Below are positions 50,763-62,490 of a stretch of 64,000 nucleotides of DNA, piece by piece. Both the position numbers and the translations under genes were made by a program. A model generated the notes under the pieces. That model was not told the origin of the DNA, did not search any database, and saw nothing but the letters and a program-made list of their open reading frames with translations. How positions within the stretch are numbered: the stretch's first letter is position 1; each line of letters opens with the position of its first letter. Source of the stretch: Todiramphus chloris collaris (taxonomy: Eukaryota > Chordata > Aves > Coraciiformes > Alcedinidae); the NCBI GenBank assembly GCA_025345505.1, contig JANVCC010000049.1:6450588-6514587 (forward strand), written 5' to 3'.

Positions 50763-52237
50763 ACTCAAAGGACCAGGATTTTCTTACTTTGTCCTCTTTG
50801 CTCAGTGGATACCAGACTAAAAAACTAGTTACGATCATGATTTCATGATTTTTAATGAAACTAGAAGAATAATAGAGGTCAGAAAGGCATGGAGGGGAGA
50901 CCAGTCCCTGGAAGCTCTACCTGTATTTCACTCACCAGAAACAAAAGTGCAAAATTGCCCAGAGCAACAGCAGTGACAGGCCGAGCAGGGTGATGAAGGC
51001 TAAGCATCTGCCCTGGCACACCTCAACTGGAAGTAAGGACAAGGCCAGATGACCACCACCCATCTGTGGTGTGGCAATTACATAGGCACTTCAGCACGTG
51101 CTGCATGAAGACGCTCTTTTTCTCATATTCTTTACCTCTGAAACTAACTCCACTACCCAGTTGCCACATTAGAGCTGGCTAACATCTACCAGCTTGGATC
51201 GGTGCAGGTCTAGCATGCTACTGCCCATACCTGTCCGGGCAGACATGGTCTTCATTAACTTCATTGCTCTCTGATTCAAACTAGCTTGCTAATAGTTCTG
51301 TATTCACCCACAGCACTGTGTTCTGCTACTTAGATACACCTTTTGAATTATTTCACTTTAATCAGTGATATTATGATGAGAGCAAGGGAAAATGAGGCCC
51401 GTCAGCCCCAGTTAATTCAGAGGTATTGTCCTACCTACTGAGACAACATTTCTGAACTTGAGACAGGAGAGAAGGGTTTCACTGGGAGCTGTGCCTGAGT
51501 AAGCAGGACAGAACTGGGCCACCATTTGTAAACAGGAGAAAAATTGAAGGAAACACCTGCTTTAGTTTTCAGAGAAAGATTAGTGTTCGTGATGGACGTG
51601 TTTTTGCAAGGTTAGTCTGGCAGGTCTCTGCAGACAGCACCATCCTCCCCTCTGTCCTTTACATTTTCCGTAAGTATTTCAAATGAGTTTGAACGTCTCA
51701 GAGGAACTGAACACTCAGGAGCAAAAAAACATTCTCCTGCAGATCAGTAATGACTAAAATAGCTTAGATCTGAGAATAAAGAGCAGTCTGTAGTTTGCAA
51801 CCAAGACTAGCTGACTGCTGCTGAAGCTGGAGTCAGAGCAAGGATAACAAGTATATGTGGTCATTGGGGGGGAAGCAAGAAATCACCATGCACCAATACA
51901 TGTTTTCAAGCTCTATTTTGGGATTGTTGAGAGTTTTGCTCTTAGCAGCCTAGGCATGTCTATTGATTTGCATGCTGTAGTTTCTGCTTGGCAGATATGC
52001 TGTAGATTTTGGAATACTTGCAGCTTAAAAGAAAACTCAGCAGCCAAGGAAAGCAATTCAAGTACTGATCTTGCCTCAGCCTTCTCAGGCACAGTTACTA
52101 TCACAAGAGGAACAAAGAGAAATAATGATATCAAATCAATAGAGAGAGAATGAGTCAAAAGAAGATCGTAGCATATGAGGATATAAGAGAAAGGCAAATA
52201 AACTGGGAAATGTGCTGCTGCTTATGGGAAATGGTTT

Positions 52238-52294
52238 GGACCAAATCCTGATGCTCTCTGATTTGGTATGAAGATAGCAGTCAGGATTTGGCCC
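52238..52294. repeat. Inverted repeat GGACCAAATCCTGA/TCAGGATTTGGCCC
   Basis: Fourteen-base arms (52238-52251 and 52281-52294) match at 13 positions across a 29-base spacer. GGGCCAAATCCTG-type words occur in old amniote interspersed repeats, so this may be a fossil element rather than a functional hairpin. Confidence 0.8.
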
Positions 52295-54087
52295 TTGAAG
52301 ATTATAATTCCCTCTTCTTGGCAATTTACTGAAGCTTTCAGTAAAATTATTTCTCAAATATAAAGACGTATGTGTCAGTGTAAACACTGTGATCAGTTAA
52401 ATGCTAACTAGCATAGGTTTGTGAAGTCTCATTCGTTAATCTTTCAGACTGTATGAGAGAAGCAGCTTTTGAAGTGCAAAGTATTATCATCATCATTATA
52501 CGTTCATAAAACAGGTTTTGTGCCTCATTCAAATGTGAGAACTGCTGAAAGTGGCACACAAGGCTGCCAGATCTGTGCCAGATCCTGAGTCCCTGCTGCC
52601 TTCCCCATGTTCTCCTCACACAGAACAGACTGGAGGGGTGACAGATTTTCTGATGTGGAACACCTTGAAATTCCCTCTTTAATTTCTGACTTTCTGTGCT
52701 TGAACTACTGTGGTGTTTGCTTTGTTTCTGTTGACTGCTTTTAGTTTATTTCCATTTTTGGAGGGATGTCCAGCTCAAATACCTCTGACTACATGGTATT
52801 ATTTAGGCACAGTTTAATAGACTCTTCTTCCTCTGAGGTACTTGTATGCAAAGCAACAAGTACTAATGAGTGGAAAATTAGTGGAAGGAGCAGAGAGCAC
52901 AACAATGGGGATGTGAGTTACAGGGAATTCAAACATTCACACAGTGATGTGAAGGCAGCTGTGAGCTTGCTCTGGCTGCACTCCTGGTGAGCCAGTCAAC
53001 AGCTCTACAACCTGGTCACCAGTCGGAAGTGATTGAGTCCTGCTGGGAGTTAAATAATATTGACCTGGGCTCAGCAGTGTGCCATATAAACATACACTAG
53101 TTATGAGTATGATCACTTGCTATTGTTCGTTTTAAAGTTGTCTCTTGTTAAATACTCTTAAACCAAAAAAAGAAATAAAAATCAATGCCACTGATTCATA
53201 CAGGTCACCCATCTTGACTGAAATGGATTGGCCTCCTGATATCTTGGAAAGGAACTCCAAGGCAGACAGATTAATAGTTTTACAGTCTAGCCAGGGAAAG
53301 CATCGTGTATACAGGGAACAATATGGAAAGGCTGACTTTTTAATGACTTGGAAATCTCTGAATACATGTAGGCATGTGTGTTGGGTTTTCACAGCGCTTG
53401 TAAAGTCAGCTGTGAAATTCCAGTGCCTTGTAGGAGCAAAGAATGACCTGTTGCTGTTTAAATCATTGCACTTCTCCCATCTGAAACCTCTGTGAGTCCT
53501 TTATCTTTTTTCTTAAAGCAGCAGTAGCCAGCTTTTGAAAGCAGTACATCATAGTACAGTGTAGCTACCTGGAAAGGAGCAGTACATCAGAGAACCTTAC
53601 TGGGTTTTTGCCCCTCATTTTTCTTCTCCTCTTCAGAGAGAACCTGTCTATGTCAGGCATCTTGGAAGAAAGCTGTGAACATCGGAGGGGGCAGAGAAAG
53701 GCACGTTGGCTGAACTCCTGCACAGCTCACACCCCTGCTGTTCATCAGGGAGGTTAAGGGAAAAGGCTCCTTTGGGTCATCTCTGTTATTGATAAATAAG
53801 TGGAAATTGATGTTCGGCCCTGGAGTTCAATACTTGAAAATGCCAATGAAGTAAATGGAGCTATAAAATCACTGACTTAAGCATCTGTCATACTAAAGAA
53901 TCTGTAAAGCCGTGTATCACAGGCACAGGGCGTGCTCATCTCAAGGGATGAGAATAACTCTCAGCAGAGCTGGGTAGAAGGGAGAATTCCCCCGTGGGGC
54001 TTTTTAGAGAGAACTTTCACTGAAAATGTTCTTGAGAAGTAACTTTCTTCCTGTGTAAGAATTAAAAATGACAAGGGGATTTGTTAC

Positions 54088-54107
54088 TTTTTTTTTTTTT
54101 TTTTTCC
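54088..54107. repeat. T20 homopolymer
   Basis: Twenty T residues followed by CCC. No retroposon body recognised beside it. Confidence 0.9.
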
Positions 54108-54439
54108 CAAATACAAAACAAAATTTCTAAAACAAAAATATGTTTTCTTCTGCTTTCTTGTACTTATTTTTTTGGATAGCAAAACTGCAAGAAACTCAAA
54201 AAGTGAGGGAAAGCAGTGCATTGGCTTAGTTAATGTTTTCCACGTACCAAAAGTCACAAAACACAGGAAACTGTATTTCCTGTAAATCACATTTTCACTT
54301 TTAAAGTTTACTTTGCCAAAGTTGTTACTTCTCTGTGAAAGAAAATCTTTTACAAAAGTTTTTTTTTTGGTGGATCAACATTCAACCAATTATAGTTCTC
54401 AGGAATATGTCAGTCCTCTTCAGATTCTTAGCTTCATAA

Positions 54440-54470
54440 TTTTTATTTTATTTTATTTATTTTATTTTTT
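54440..54470. repeat. (TTTTA)n microsatellite
   Basis: TTTTA/TTTA units over about 30 bases. Confidence 0.85.
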
Positions 54471-55158
54471 GTGTCTCACCTTGATTTTAAGTTTGCTTTG
54501 CTTACCAAATTAATTTCATGGTTTACTCTTCTGCTTCTTATCATTCTACCTGAGCTGCCTGTTTACTAGCCCACCTTCTACTTAGCCAAAAAAGATAAGA
54601 AAAAGCAGAAAGGCTGAGTATTTTGAAAATAAGTCAGACCTAGAGACGGCAAACTGAAATGTTTCACTCTAATGATGAGTGAGTTGCATACTGATTCTGT
54701 GGGTGAGAGATCTCTTGAATAAGATGACAGGCTTTGCATTCTCCAGTGCTGTACACAACAGAAATGTAATTTAGAAATCTAACAGCCCCTGATATCTTTA
54801 AAAAAATGTTTGTCAAAAATCTATATAGTCTGGAAAGTGTACTGAGATGTCTACCATTAACTCTCAGCTGTTCTTAACAGCTATCAGTACTGATTCCTAA
54901 CTTATGCATGCTGTTCAACTTGAAAATTTTTATGTGCTTAGCATGTGAATCCTGACAAGTTAGGTACTTCTCTAGCAACTTCCAGAAGTTTCAAAAGATC
55001 AAGTAGTTAGTTAATTTCTGAAACGACATGGAACCCAGAGATACTTCACAAACTTCCTTTCCTCAAATAAAGAAAGTAATTGGAAGAGACCCTGCCTCAT
55101 GAAGTAAGAAACACAAACCTATTTTGATACAGGAAACATATGATAGCTTGTAAAAACT

Positions 55159-55196
55159 ATTTTTATTGTGTCTGTTAATTTTTATTGTGTCTGATA
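55159..55196. repeat. 19-bp tandem duplication
   Basis: ATTTTTATTGTGTCTG begins at 55159 and again at 55178, head to tail, with one difference near the end of the unit. Confidence 0.9.
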
Positions 55197-57119
55197 ATAA
55201 AAAAATCTGCTTTCATCTGATAATTTGAAAGTCATGCATAACCTGAGCTGACTGACACTCGTGCCATCTGTCATTCCATGTAAACTGTGTTTGCAGCATT
55301 ATTCTGTTAATTTTTTGTACCCAAGTGTAAGATAATGTGTCCAGAGAAGATACACTATTGCACTTGAAATCCAGCTCCCTACCCTTTGGCTTTCACTGTT
55401 CTCACTTGATACACTTTAATAAAAACATTGAACTGTCAGACGTCATAAGTGCTGCAAAGTTACTCTGTTAGTGTGACATTTTGGCTGATTGCTTTTTTAC
55501 TAACTTATTAAATGCGATTGGATAGGTGCAGGTAAGTGCTTTTGTTTGTCTTCTAGAAGACCTTGACTGCTAGTATGCGATGTGCCCAGTGGTTAGATGG
55601 TTTACCTGGTAATTAATTTACTCAAAAGAAAAATCATTATCTGAAAATTCAAAGCTAATGTTAAGAGAAGGACTGGTAAAGCTGCTCTGACTAGTCTTTG
55701 TGGACCACTGAGGCAGTGGGCTTGGTGGTGATTTATGGCTTTGCTTGTATTTGCTCACATTTCTTGTTTTTCTCATTGTACGTAGGTCGTGACAGCCTGT
55801 CACATTCAGAAAAATTCCAGGCTAAAGCCCCACGAGCTTCCCAGGCTTGCATGAGTAACTACATGTCTGTGTAGAATGAGCACCTGAGTTTGGAAGGTGG
55901 CAGGTCACACTGTGACTCGGAGGGAGCTCAGGGGTCTCCTTTCACATTAGCGTGCTGTGTGACTACCACAACAGCTCCATATTCTTATTTGTCGTTTTCT
56001 TACCCTATAGGTGTCTTCAGCTAAAAGTAAGAGAGATCTGTCAGCAGGCAGGTTCAAAGAGGCAGGTTTTGTGAAGAGGAACTAGTGTGACTGAGCTCAT
56101 TTAAACTGTTTGCAGATTGTCTGAGGAGATCAAGACTGTTATGGATGTGTTTGTTCAAACTTGCTCAATTAATAGTTTTTATTTGATCTGGTGGATAAAC
56201 TGTTTGCAGAGCGGTTCAGTGTGAGTGTTCCATTGATTATTTGATATTCTGTGTTTATCATTAGGTTTACATTCCTTGTGTTATATATGAGATGCAAGAT
56301 TTTTTAAGAAATGCCTCATCTATAATGTGTAATAGATCTTCAGTCAGGGTAATGAGCACCGGCACTCAGAGTTCAATAAAAGGAATAGTTAATTTACTTG
56401 TGATCACATAAGAGTGCTGTAACTTCGTAATTTAGCTGAGTTATCTATGCAAACAAATGGGTGGACACTCAGAGTTTTGTCCTCATAACTTTTGTCCAAT
56501 TGCCTGTATCACAGTCGAACAGAAAATGTGAAGAAGTCACAAGGTGACAGGGAGAATTGTCCCAACAGCTCTGCATTTTCTAGCTCAGGTTGAAAAATGA
56601 CCAAGGTGATGCTGAAAGGCACTGTTTTTTTCCTGCTTTTGCTTCTACTGAGAAAGGCCAGTAAGTTACTCTTCCATTATAAAACTTGAATAGTCCCTAT
56701 TCCCCTTAAGAAAAAAGTTTGCTAAGAAGACCCTGAGAGACAGAACAACTTTGGGCACTGAGAGGCTGTAGCAGAGGAGCAGCACAAGGAACAGCTGTTT
56801 GCTGCCAGAGCAGTACAATTGCTGTCAAACTAATTACCAGCAGGTATTTAACCATTCTGGAAACTTATCTCCACAGAAATCATTGGGTGACAGTATTTTA
56901 CCTCACATCTCTATCTGCTTGAACCACATATACCTTCTTAAGGTTATGGCCATGTGTTGAGAAGGAACAAGGGGAAAAAGCACCACTGAAATGCACTGTA
57001 TCATACACTGCATCTACATGTGTACATATGCACGAACACACACACGTGCAATGCCACGCTTGGCAGAGAAACTAGTATCTCTATAGAGTTTGGAAGTCTG
57101 GGGTGAGCCGATGTGTCAA

Positions 57120-57581
57120 CAGAGATGCTGGAGACAGTACAAGAGGCGGGCTACAAAGCTAGGAAGGGGTTTGGAGCTTGTGAGGAAAGCCTGAGGGATC
57201 TGGGGCTGTTCAGCCTTGAGAAAAGAAGCCTGAGGGGAAACCCTATTGCCCTCTACAACTACCTGAAGGGAAGTTGTAGCAAGGCGGGAGTTGGTCTGTT
57301 TTCCCAGGTGACAAGTGACAGAACAAGAGGAAATGGCCTGAAGTTGACCCAGGGGAGGTTAAGGCTGGATCTCAGGAAGAATTTCTTTCAAGAAAGGGTT
57401 GTCAGGCATTGGAATGGGCTGCCCAGGGAGGTGGTGGAGCCACTATCCCTGGAGGTGTTTAAGAGCTGGTTAGATGGTGTGCTTGGGGACATGGTTTAGT
57501 GGTTTTTGATATGTCTGGGAATAAGGTTAGACTTGATGATCTTGAAGGTCTCTTCCAGACAAAACTATTCCATGATTCTAA
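57120..57581 (+). mobile_element. CR1 LINE 3' end, 5'-truncated, relatively young
   Basis: The block starts inside ORF2 at GATGCTGGAGACAGTACAAG, a decayed form of the 'LERVQRRATK' coding block, runs to the ORF2 stop near 57499, and ends with GATGATCTTGAAGGTCTCTTCC and CCATGATTCT at 57581. The short 3' untranslated region of about 80 bp and the tail are typical of avian CR1. The reading frame is unbroken across it, so this copy is younger than the other CR1s in the window. Confidence 0.92.
57122..57499 (+). pseudogene. CR1 ORF2 C-terminal fragment
   Basis: About 125 codons of the CR1 polyprotein tail, still in one open frame. Blocks seen in order: [92 protein letters not shown] and [20 protein letters not shown]. 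No endonuclease or reverse-transcriptase core is present, so the fragment cannot move on its own. The first residues (EAGYKARK where CR1 normally has basic 'QRRATK') show early drift. Confidence 0.9.
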
Positions 57582-57710
57582 CAGGGAAGTGTGGCTAAGG
57601 AGTAATTTTGCTGTCGGTGCCGCTTTACCCCACATCACTGACTTCAAAGTTAGAACGAGGTGCCAGCCTGAGTGTGGGCAAAACAAGGTTTATATATTTA
57701 GCTTCTCACT

Positions 57711-60700
57711 GCAGTCTGCATAGCCCAGAAAAGTAGGATGAGTGCAAGTATTGGCAAGGATTTATAACAGGTGCTGGGAAAATTCTTGCTGTGATTAAGT
57801 ATCTAGTGAAGATTAGGGTTAGGGCTTTGGACAAGATGCAAGCATTAAATTAATCATCTCTTCTTGTATTCTGTGTGGCCTCAGAGCCTGAGGTGGGCAT
57901 TAGCAACTGCAAGGGCTAAAAGCTGATCTTCAGTATTTGTCAGAAGAATCCTAACCAGGGAAGGAGTAGAGCTGAAAGTGGGAAAATACGTGTTTATACA
58001 TTGCATTTGTATTTCATTCAGCAACACCCAGAAGTCAAGAATCAGTAGTTACCGGCAGGGACAAGAGACTGACATTTTAGCTCTTACCAGTGTGGGTTAC
58101 AGGTGCATTTGGAGCTGCTGTTGGAGTTAAGGCCACAGACAGAGGAGGAGCTGGTTTGAAAGCTGCATTCTGGAAGGTGAAGAAACTAGAGATATGTGTA
58201 ATACTGGTAGAGATGGCTTTTCATGCAAATACCAGTATCACAGGTACTATAAAGCCTGGCATAACAGTTCAGTTTGGACTAAAATGTTACAATTAAGTTA
58301 GTGCTTGAAAGGAGTCACGTATGAATTGATTTTAATTCCACATTCTTATGGACTGGAAATGTAAGAAGTTTTAGTCGTGAGGAACGATTGATGCTTGTTT
58401 TTCCTCTAGGCACAGACACACATATCATTTTCAGGAGGTTTCTAGGTCCTTTGTCAAACAAAATGAATGACTAATATGTTTCCTTCTCTGCCTTGGGTCA
58501 CACAGATACAGATGACAACTTGAGTTAAGGTTGGAATTAGGGTTCAGGTTTGGGGTTAAAGAAAGCTTGTATGACTTAGGGTTTCTGTTTGGACGGGAAA
58601 TAAAATGGAATGAAATGATTGCCACTGGTCACCTAGAAGTGACTAAGAATGGGCTGTGGAAAACCACACCTGTATCAATTGAATTTATTGCTACACTTTT
58701 AGAGGCTCAAAAATGTAGGATAACTGCAAGTCTTATCAGGACTGAGTGCCTGCTCTTCAGTATTTGGCTAAGTAACGGTCCCTCAGTTGCAGGGAAAGGT
58801 GGGTATAAGGGAAGTCTGGGGAATCAAACATTTCTGAGTCAAATTTATTTCTCTATTCTCTAGGGCAGGGAAATGCAGGATGAGTTTGCACTCAAAAGCA
58901 TGATGTTTGAGGGGCTGATATCAGCTTCCCTCTGGGTATTGGCTCCCTGATACAGTGAAGGTCAGCACTAGGGTGGGCGTTGAGGGATTATGATTAGAGT
59001 TAAGAATTTGTGAACAGAGACATTTCTGAGTTAGGCTGAATGTTGTTTCCTAGGCGGAGTGGAACTGTAGGATAAGTGAGGTTGTCAGCAGTGATGAATG
59101 ACAACTGTTTGGCTTTCTTCTGGATTCTGCTCTCCTGGGTATCATTAAGGCTAGTGATAGGATTAGGGACAGAGAAAAGACATATTTATGAATCAGCTTT
59201 ATTGCTGCAGTACTGATGGTTTTCTAGGATAAATGTGAGTATAACTATGGAAGAATAGATAATGTTTGGTTTTCATCAGGGACAAATCATCTGGATTCAG
59301 ATGAAGGAAATGCTTAAGTTAGATTTGGAAAAGAAGAATCTCTGAGTTAGATTTACTGCAGTATTCTCCCAGTCCATGAAATGTGAGATGAGGGCTGAAG
59401 TCAGGGGGGGAGGAGCTGCTTATGTTTAGATTCCACTGTATACCGACATCTGTGGTTAAAGTTGAATTTCAGGCTAATTCTGGCAAAAAAATAATTTATG
59501 ACTTCACTTCGAGTAGGCTTTGTGTAGGTGGTAACATCAGAGAAAACGAATGACAAAGCCTTGTTTTTCTAGTTGTCCAGTTGAGTAAGGTTCAGCTCAT
59601 TGAATGATTAGGATTAAGATTTAGGAAGAAAAATAATTTTTTTTAATTGAGATTTGTTATGATGTGCTTCTGGATCCAGATGTTAAAGCTTAATAGCAGT
59701 GTCTAGGTGGTATTTGATGTTTTGGTGTGACGTGGAATTCCAGTTACAGCAAAGAACAGGGTTAGCATGAGGACAGAATTTGGGAAAGGAAACGCAGCTG
59801 AGTTAAGTTTACTGCTGAATCTTCAAACTGCTGCATCCTGTGTAGTCTGTAAATAGACAGGGGAGGAGGGGTTTGTGGGCAGTTCTTCCTTACACTCTCA
59901 TCACTTTGTCCTGGGTTTACTTTGGGCTCATTATTACCAGCAGCTGCTGGCCCCAGCAGTTGGGAGGGGCTGCAGCTGAGAGGGGCCACAGTTGGGATAA
60001 ACAACTGAGCCAGCCCAGGGGATGCTTGATACCACTCTGAGTCCTGCCCCTATATAAGGGGAGGGCTGGCCCAGGGGGGGAGTGTCTGTTTTCAGCTTGC
60101 TTCAGTGTGTAGTTGGAGCAGGGACTGTTGGTGTCTTGGGCACAGGTAGAATCTATCACTTGCTTTGTCTATTATTTCATTAGTACTGTTATTTTCTTTT
60201 CTCTTTGTGTTGTTTTATTAAACTGTCCTTCTCAGGGTCTTACCCTTTTTTCTTCCTCCTGATTCCCCTTCCCATCCCACAGGAGGGGGTAGGGGGAAGC
60301 AGTGGGTGAGCGGCTCTGTGGTGTTTAGCTGCCAGCAGAGGTTAAACCATGACGCAGTTGAAAATGCTTAAAGGTAGCATGAATCTGATGTTGAAATAGG
60401 ATTAGGAAGAGCTTAGTTTGTGGCTGGATCTTCTAGGCATTAGACAGTTAAAGGACTGGGTGGGCAGGGCTGGTGGCCCATATTTTATTTTGTTGAAAGA
60501 CATTTTTGTGCCATTAAAGCTGGGAGTAGGCTTTAGATAGAGTTAGGATTTGTGAAAGGAAGGATCTGAATTCACAATGTACTGCATGCCCAGAAATGTG
60601 GGATGGCCCCTCATATCAGTAGCAATGATGGTGTAAGTCTGACTTTTGTTTGAATACTGGTTTAAACGTGCTTCAAATAAGTTTAGGGTTCCTTAGTTGC

Positions 60701-60740
60701 TAAAGTTTTAAGGAAATAACAATAAGGGATCTGCAACAGT
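57711..60740. repeat. Decayed tandem array, unit about 155-195 bp
   Basis: Recurrent words in a fixed order mark successive units. Unit starts with (T)TTCTGAGT(T/C)A are at 58830, 59026 and 59339, with related starts near 58675 (GAATTTATTGCTAC) and 59185 (TATTTATGAATCAG). Each is followed 35-50 bases later by an AATGTAGGATGAGTG-like word (57737, 58712, 58871, 59070, 59390, 60596), then GATGAATGACTAATGTTTGG-like and TTTCTTCTGGATTCTGC-like words (58455, 59092-59131, 59265), and then TTAAGG...TTAGGATTAGGG-like words (57812, 58525, 59146, 59610). Spacing between clear starts is about 157-198 bases. Copies are very diverged with indels. A plus-strand solo LTR (59907-60356) interrupts it. I do not recognise the family. 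No open frame of note spans a unit. Confidence 0.65.
59907..60356 (+). mobile_element. Solo LTR, avian ERVL-like, nested in tandem array
   Basis: The block starts TGTCCTGGGTTTACTTTGGG and ends GTTAAACCATGACGCA. Promoter and processing signals are well kept: TATATAAG at 60051-60058 and ATTAAA at 60217-60222, in plus orientation and about 165 bases apart. The terminal AGCTGCCAGCAGAGGTTAAACC relates it to family A, but the U3 is different and shorter; total length is 450 bp. No retroviral genes adjoin it. No clear target-site duplication is visible. The intact TATA box suggests it is younger than the LTRs at 2.4 and 20.6 kb. Confidence 0.88.
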
Positions 60741-62390
60741 TAATGGATTTTCCAGATTGAGAAGTGTTGGTGAACAGGCTTGATAACAATAGCAAACATC
60801 ACACTCAGTTTTGATGCAGAAAACTGCCCTGTTTGTTGGACTATTTTTATTTTTTCACAGGTAGCTGCGATGCTCTGCCATCCGTATTTGCCAAGTAAAC
60901 CATCTTGGTTTGGTATCTGCAGATGAAAAGCTCTGAAAAAGAACTGGCTATTATCACTGCTTGTTTTTCTTGATCTTTGTTTTCCTGTATTTGTTGGAAA
61001 CAATTGCTCTTCTACCTGAAAATAGGCGAATTTGGGGGATGAATAGGACTGATTTCAGTTCGTGCCCAATTGTTGAAACTTCTCAGAAATAGCTTCAGAG
61101 ATTTCAGTATTTTCTTCCTGTTCTGTATATTAGAAGATAAATAGCTAAATGTAGTATATTCAGTTTTGACACATACTGATTACTGTCTCAGGGAAACAAG
61201 GACTTTTGGGGTTTTTAAAGAAACCTAGTATTTTTTCCTCCTGTTGTTTCACTCAGCATAACAATTTCCGGAGGACACTTGTGCAACTGCTCTGCAGTTG
61301 GTACTCATTTAAAAATTATACTGGTGAAGAATGAGGCAACACAGAAATATTCTTGTGTGCGCGCTAAATCCTCGCTGCTAACAGCAATTAGCAAATTGAC
61401 AAAATGAGTTTATAAGATGATGCGATTTGTCAATAGTTTTCAACGTAGAAGCACAATTCTTACAATCCTCATTTGTGTTCCATCTCTTCACAGTATTCAA
61501 AGCATTGCAATTACTAGAAAATGTAGGTTGTTTTTTTCTCAGAGTAAGCTACAGTTAGTCTTACTGGAGTGCCTATTAAGTAGATACGGCCTCAGCTGTT
61601 GGCTGTTAGAAACCTGGCACTGATCCTAACAAAGCACCAAAGACATGCACCAGTGGCCAGGTAATGCAGACCCTGTAGTGCCTTATTTCTTATTTGAATT
61701 TAAATTCCTTTCCTGGACAGGTGCTTAGTCCTCGAGCTTTGGTCTCTCTAGCCTTAGAACTTAAATGACTTAAAATTTCAATAAATATGAGCAGAGTTAT
61801 TTACAGAGAGTTATTTCCTCTAAAATCTGGTTTTAGTTTAAAAATAAAATTATATAAATAAAATTTGATAGCATTAGCTTGCTTTCAAGTGTGAAAAGGG
61901 TTGGATATGTTTTATCACTTCACTTTCCTATATTCACAATTATTTCTTACAGAACAAAATCGGACACACATGCAGCGTCCCTTAGGAAAAAGCAAAGAAA
62001 AGACTAGCTCAAGCATTAATAAAAGCCAGTTGAAATGCCAGCTGCAAAACATGTTTTACAGTTCTTAATTGATCATTTTCTAAGAAAGAACCTAGTTTAT
62101 TTCACAGAAATTAAGGAAAATGTCTTAGTAAGTTTGACGAGGTCAAGGCTTCCTTTGGCTACCTTAGGTAAGAGGCAACAGGATGAGGGTGTATTTATTT
62201 AATTTTTTTTTTTTTACTTCTAGTTATTACCAACAGAACAGTTATTTTAGTACAGCTGAATGTCAGCTGCGTGATCAAACTGGTGATCACAATCCATACC
62301 CCAGTGACCAAGCGTTTCTTCACAAAACTTTGTCTGAGGAACTTAACAGGCACTCGACAGTTTTATCAGAATCAAGGGATTGTGGCTTTA

Positions 62391-62490
62391 ATCCAGCAAA
62401 ACACTTAAATACATGAGAAACTTTGAGCATATTATAACAGTTCCACTGAAATCAATCAGACTGTGGATGCACTCAAGTGCTCTGTTGGAT
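62391..62490. repeat. Ancient inverted-repeat element
   Basis: Left arm 62391-62414 (ATCCAGCAAAACACTTAAAT...) and right arm 62467-62490 (...CTCAAGTGCTCTGTTGGAT) are 24 bases each. They pair at 18 positions and all six differences are A/G transitions, as expected from old CpG or G-U-tolerant decay. The middle carries CCACTGAAATCAAT, a word widespread in old amniote interspersed repeats. It is probably the palindromic end of an ancient mobile element. Confidence 0.7.

Larger units (their letters stand above)
45469..57119. other. Noncoding, no gene recognised
   Basis: About 11.6 kb of unique sequence with simple repeats and one candidate conserved noncoding block (50100-50350). Open frames of 98-144 codons (for example 47191-47625 minus, 53145-53495 plus) have no recognisable family; the first lies opposite an A/G-rich plus strand and is a composition artefact. 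No RNA gene was recognised. Confidence 0.5.

Noticed and set aside
53145-53495. 116-codon plus-strand open frame with a plausible mixed composition
   Set aside because: No recognisable motif, no splice or start evidence, and length is within chance for 64 kb.
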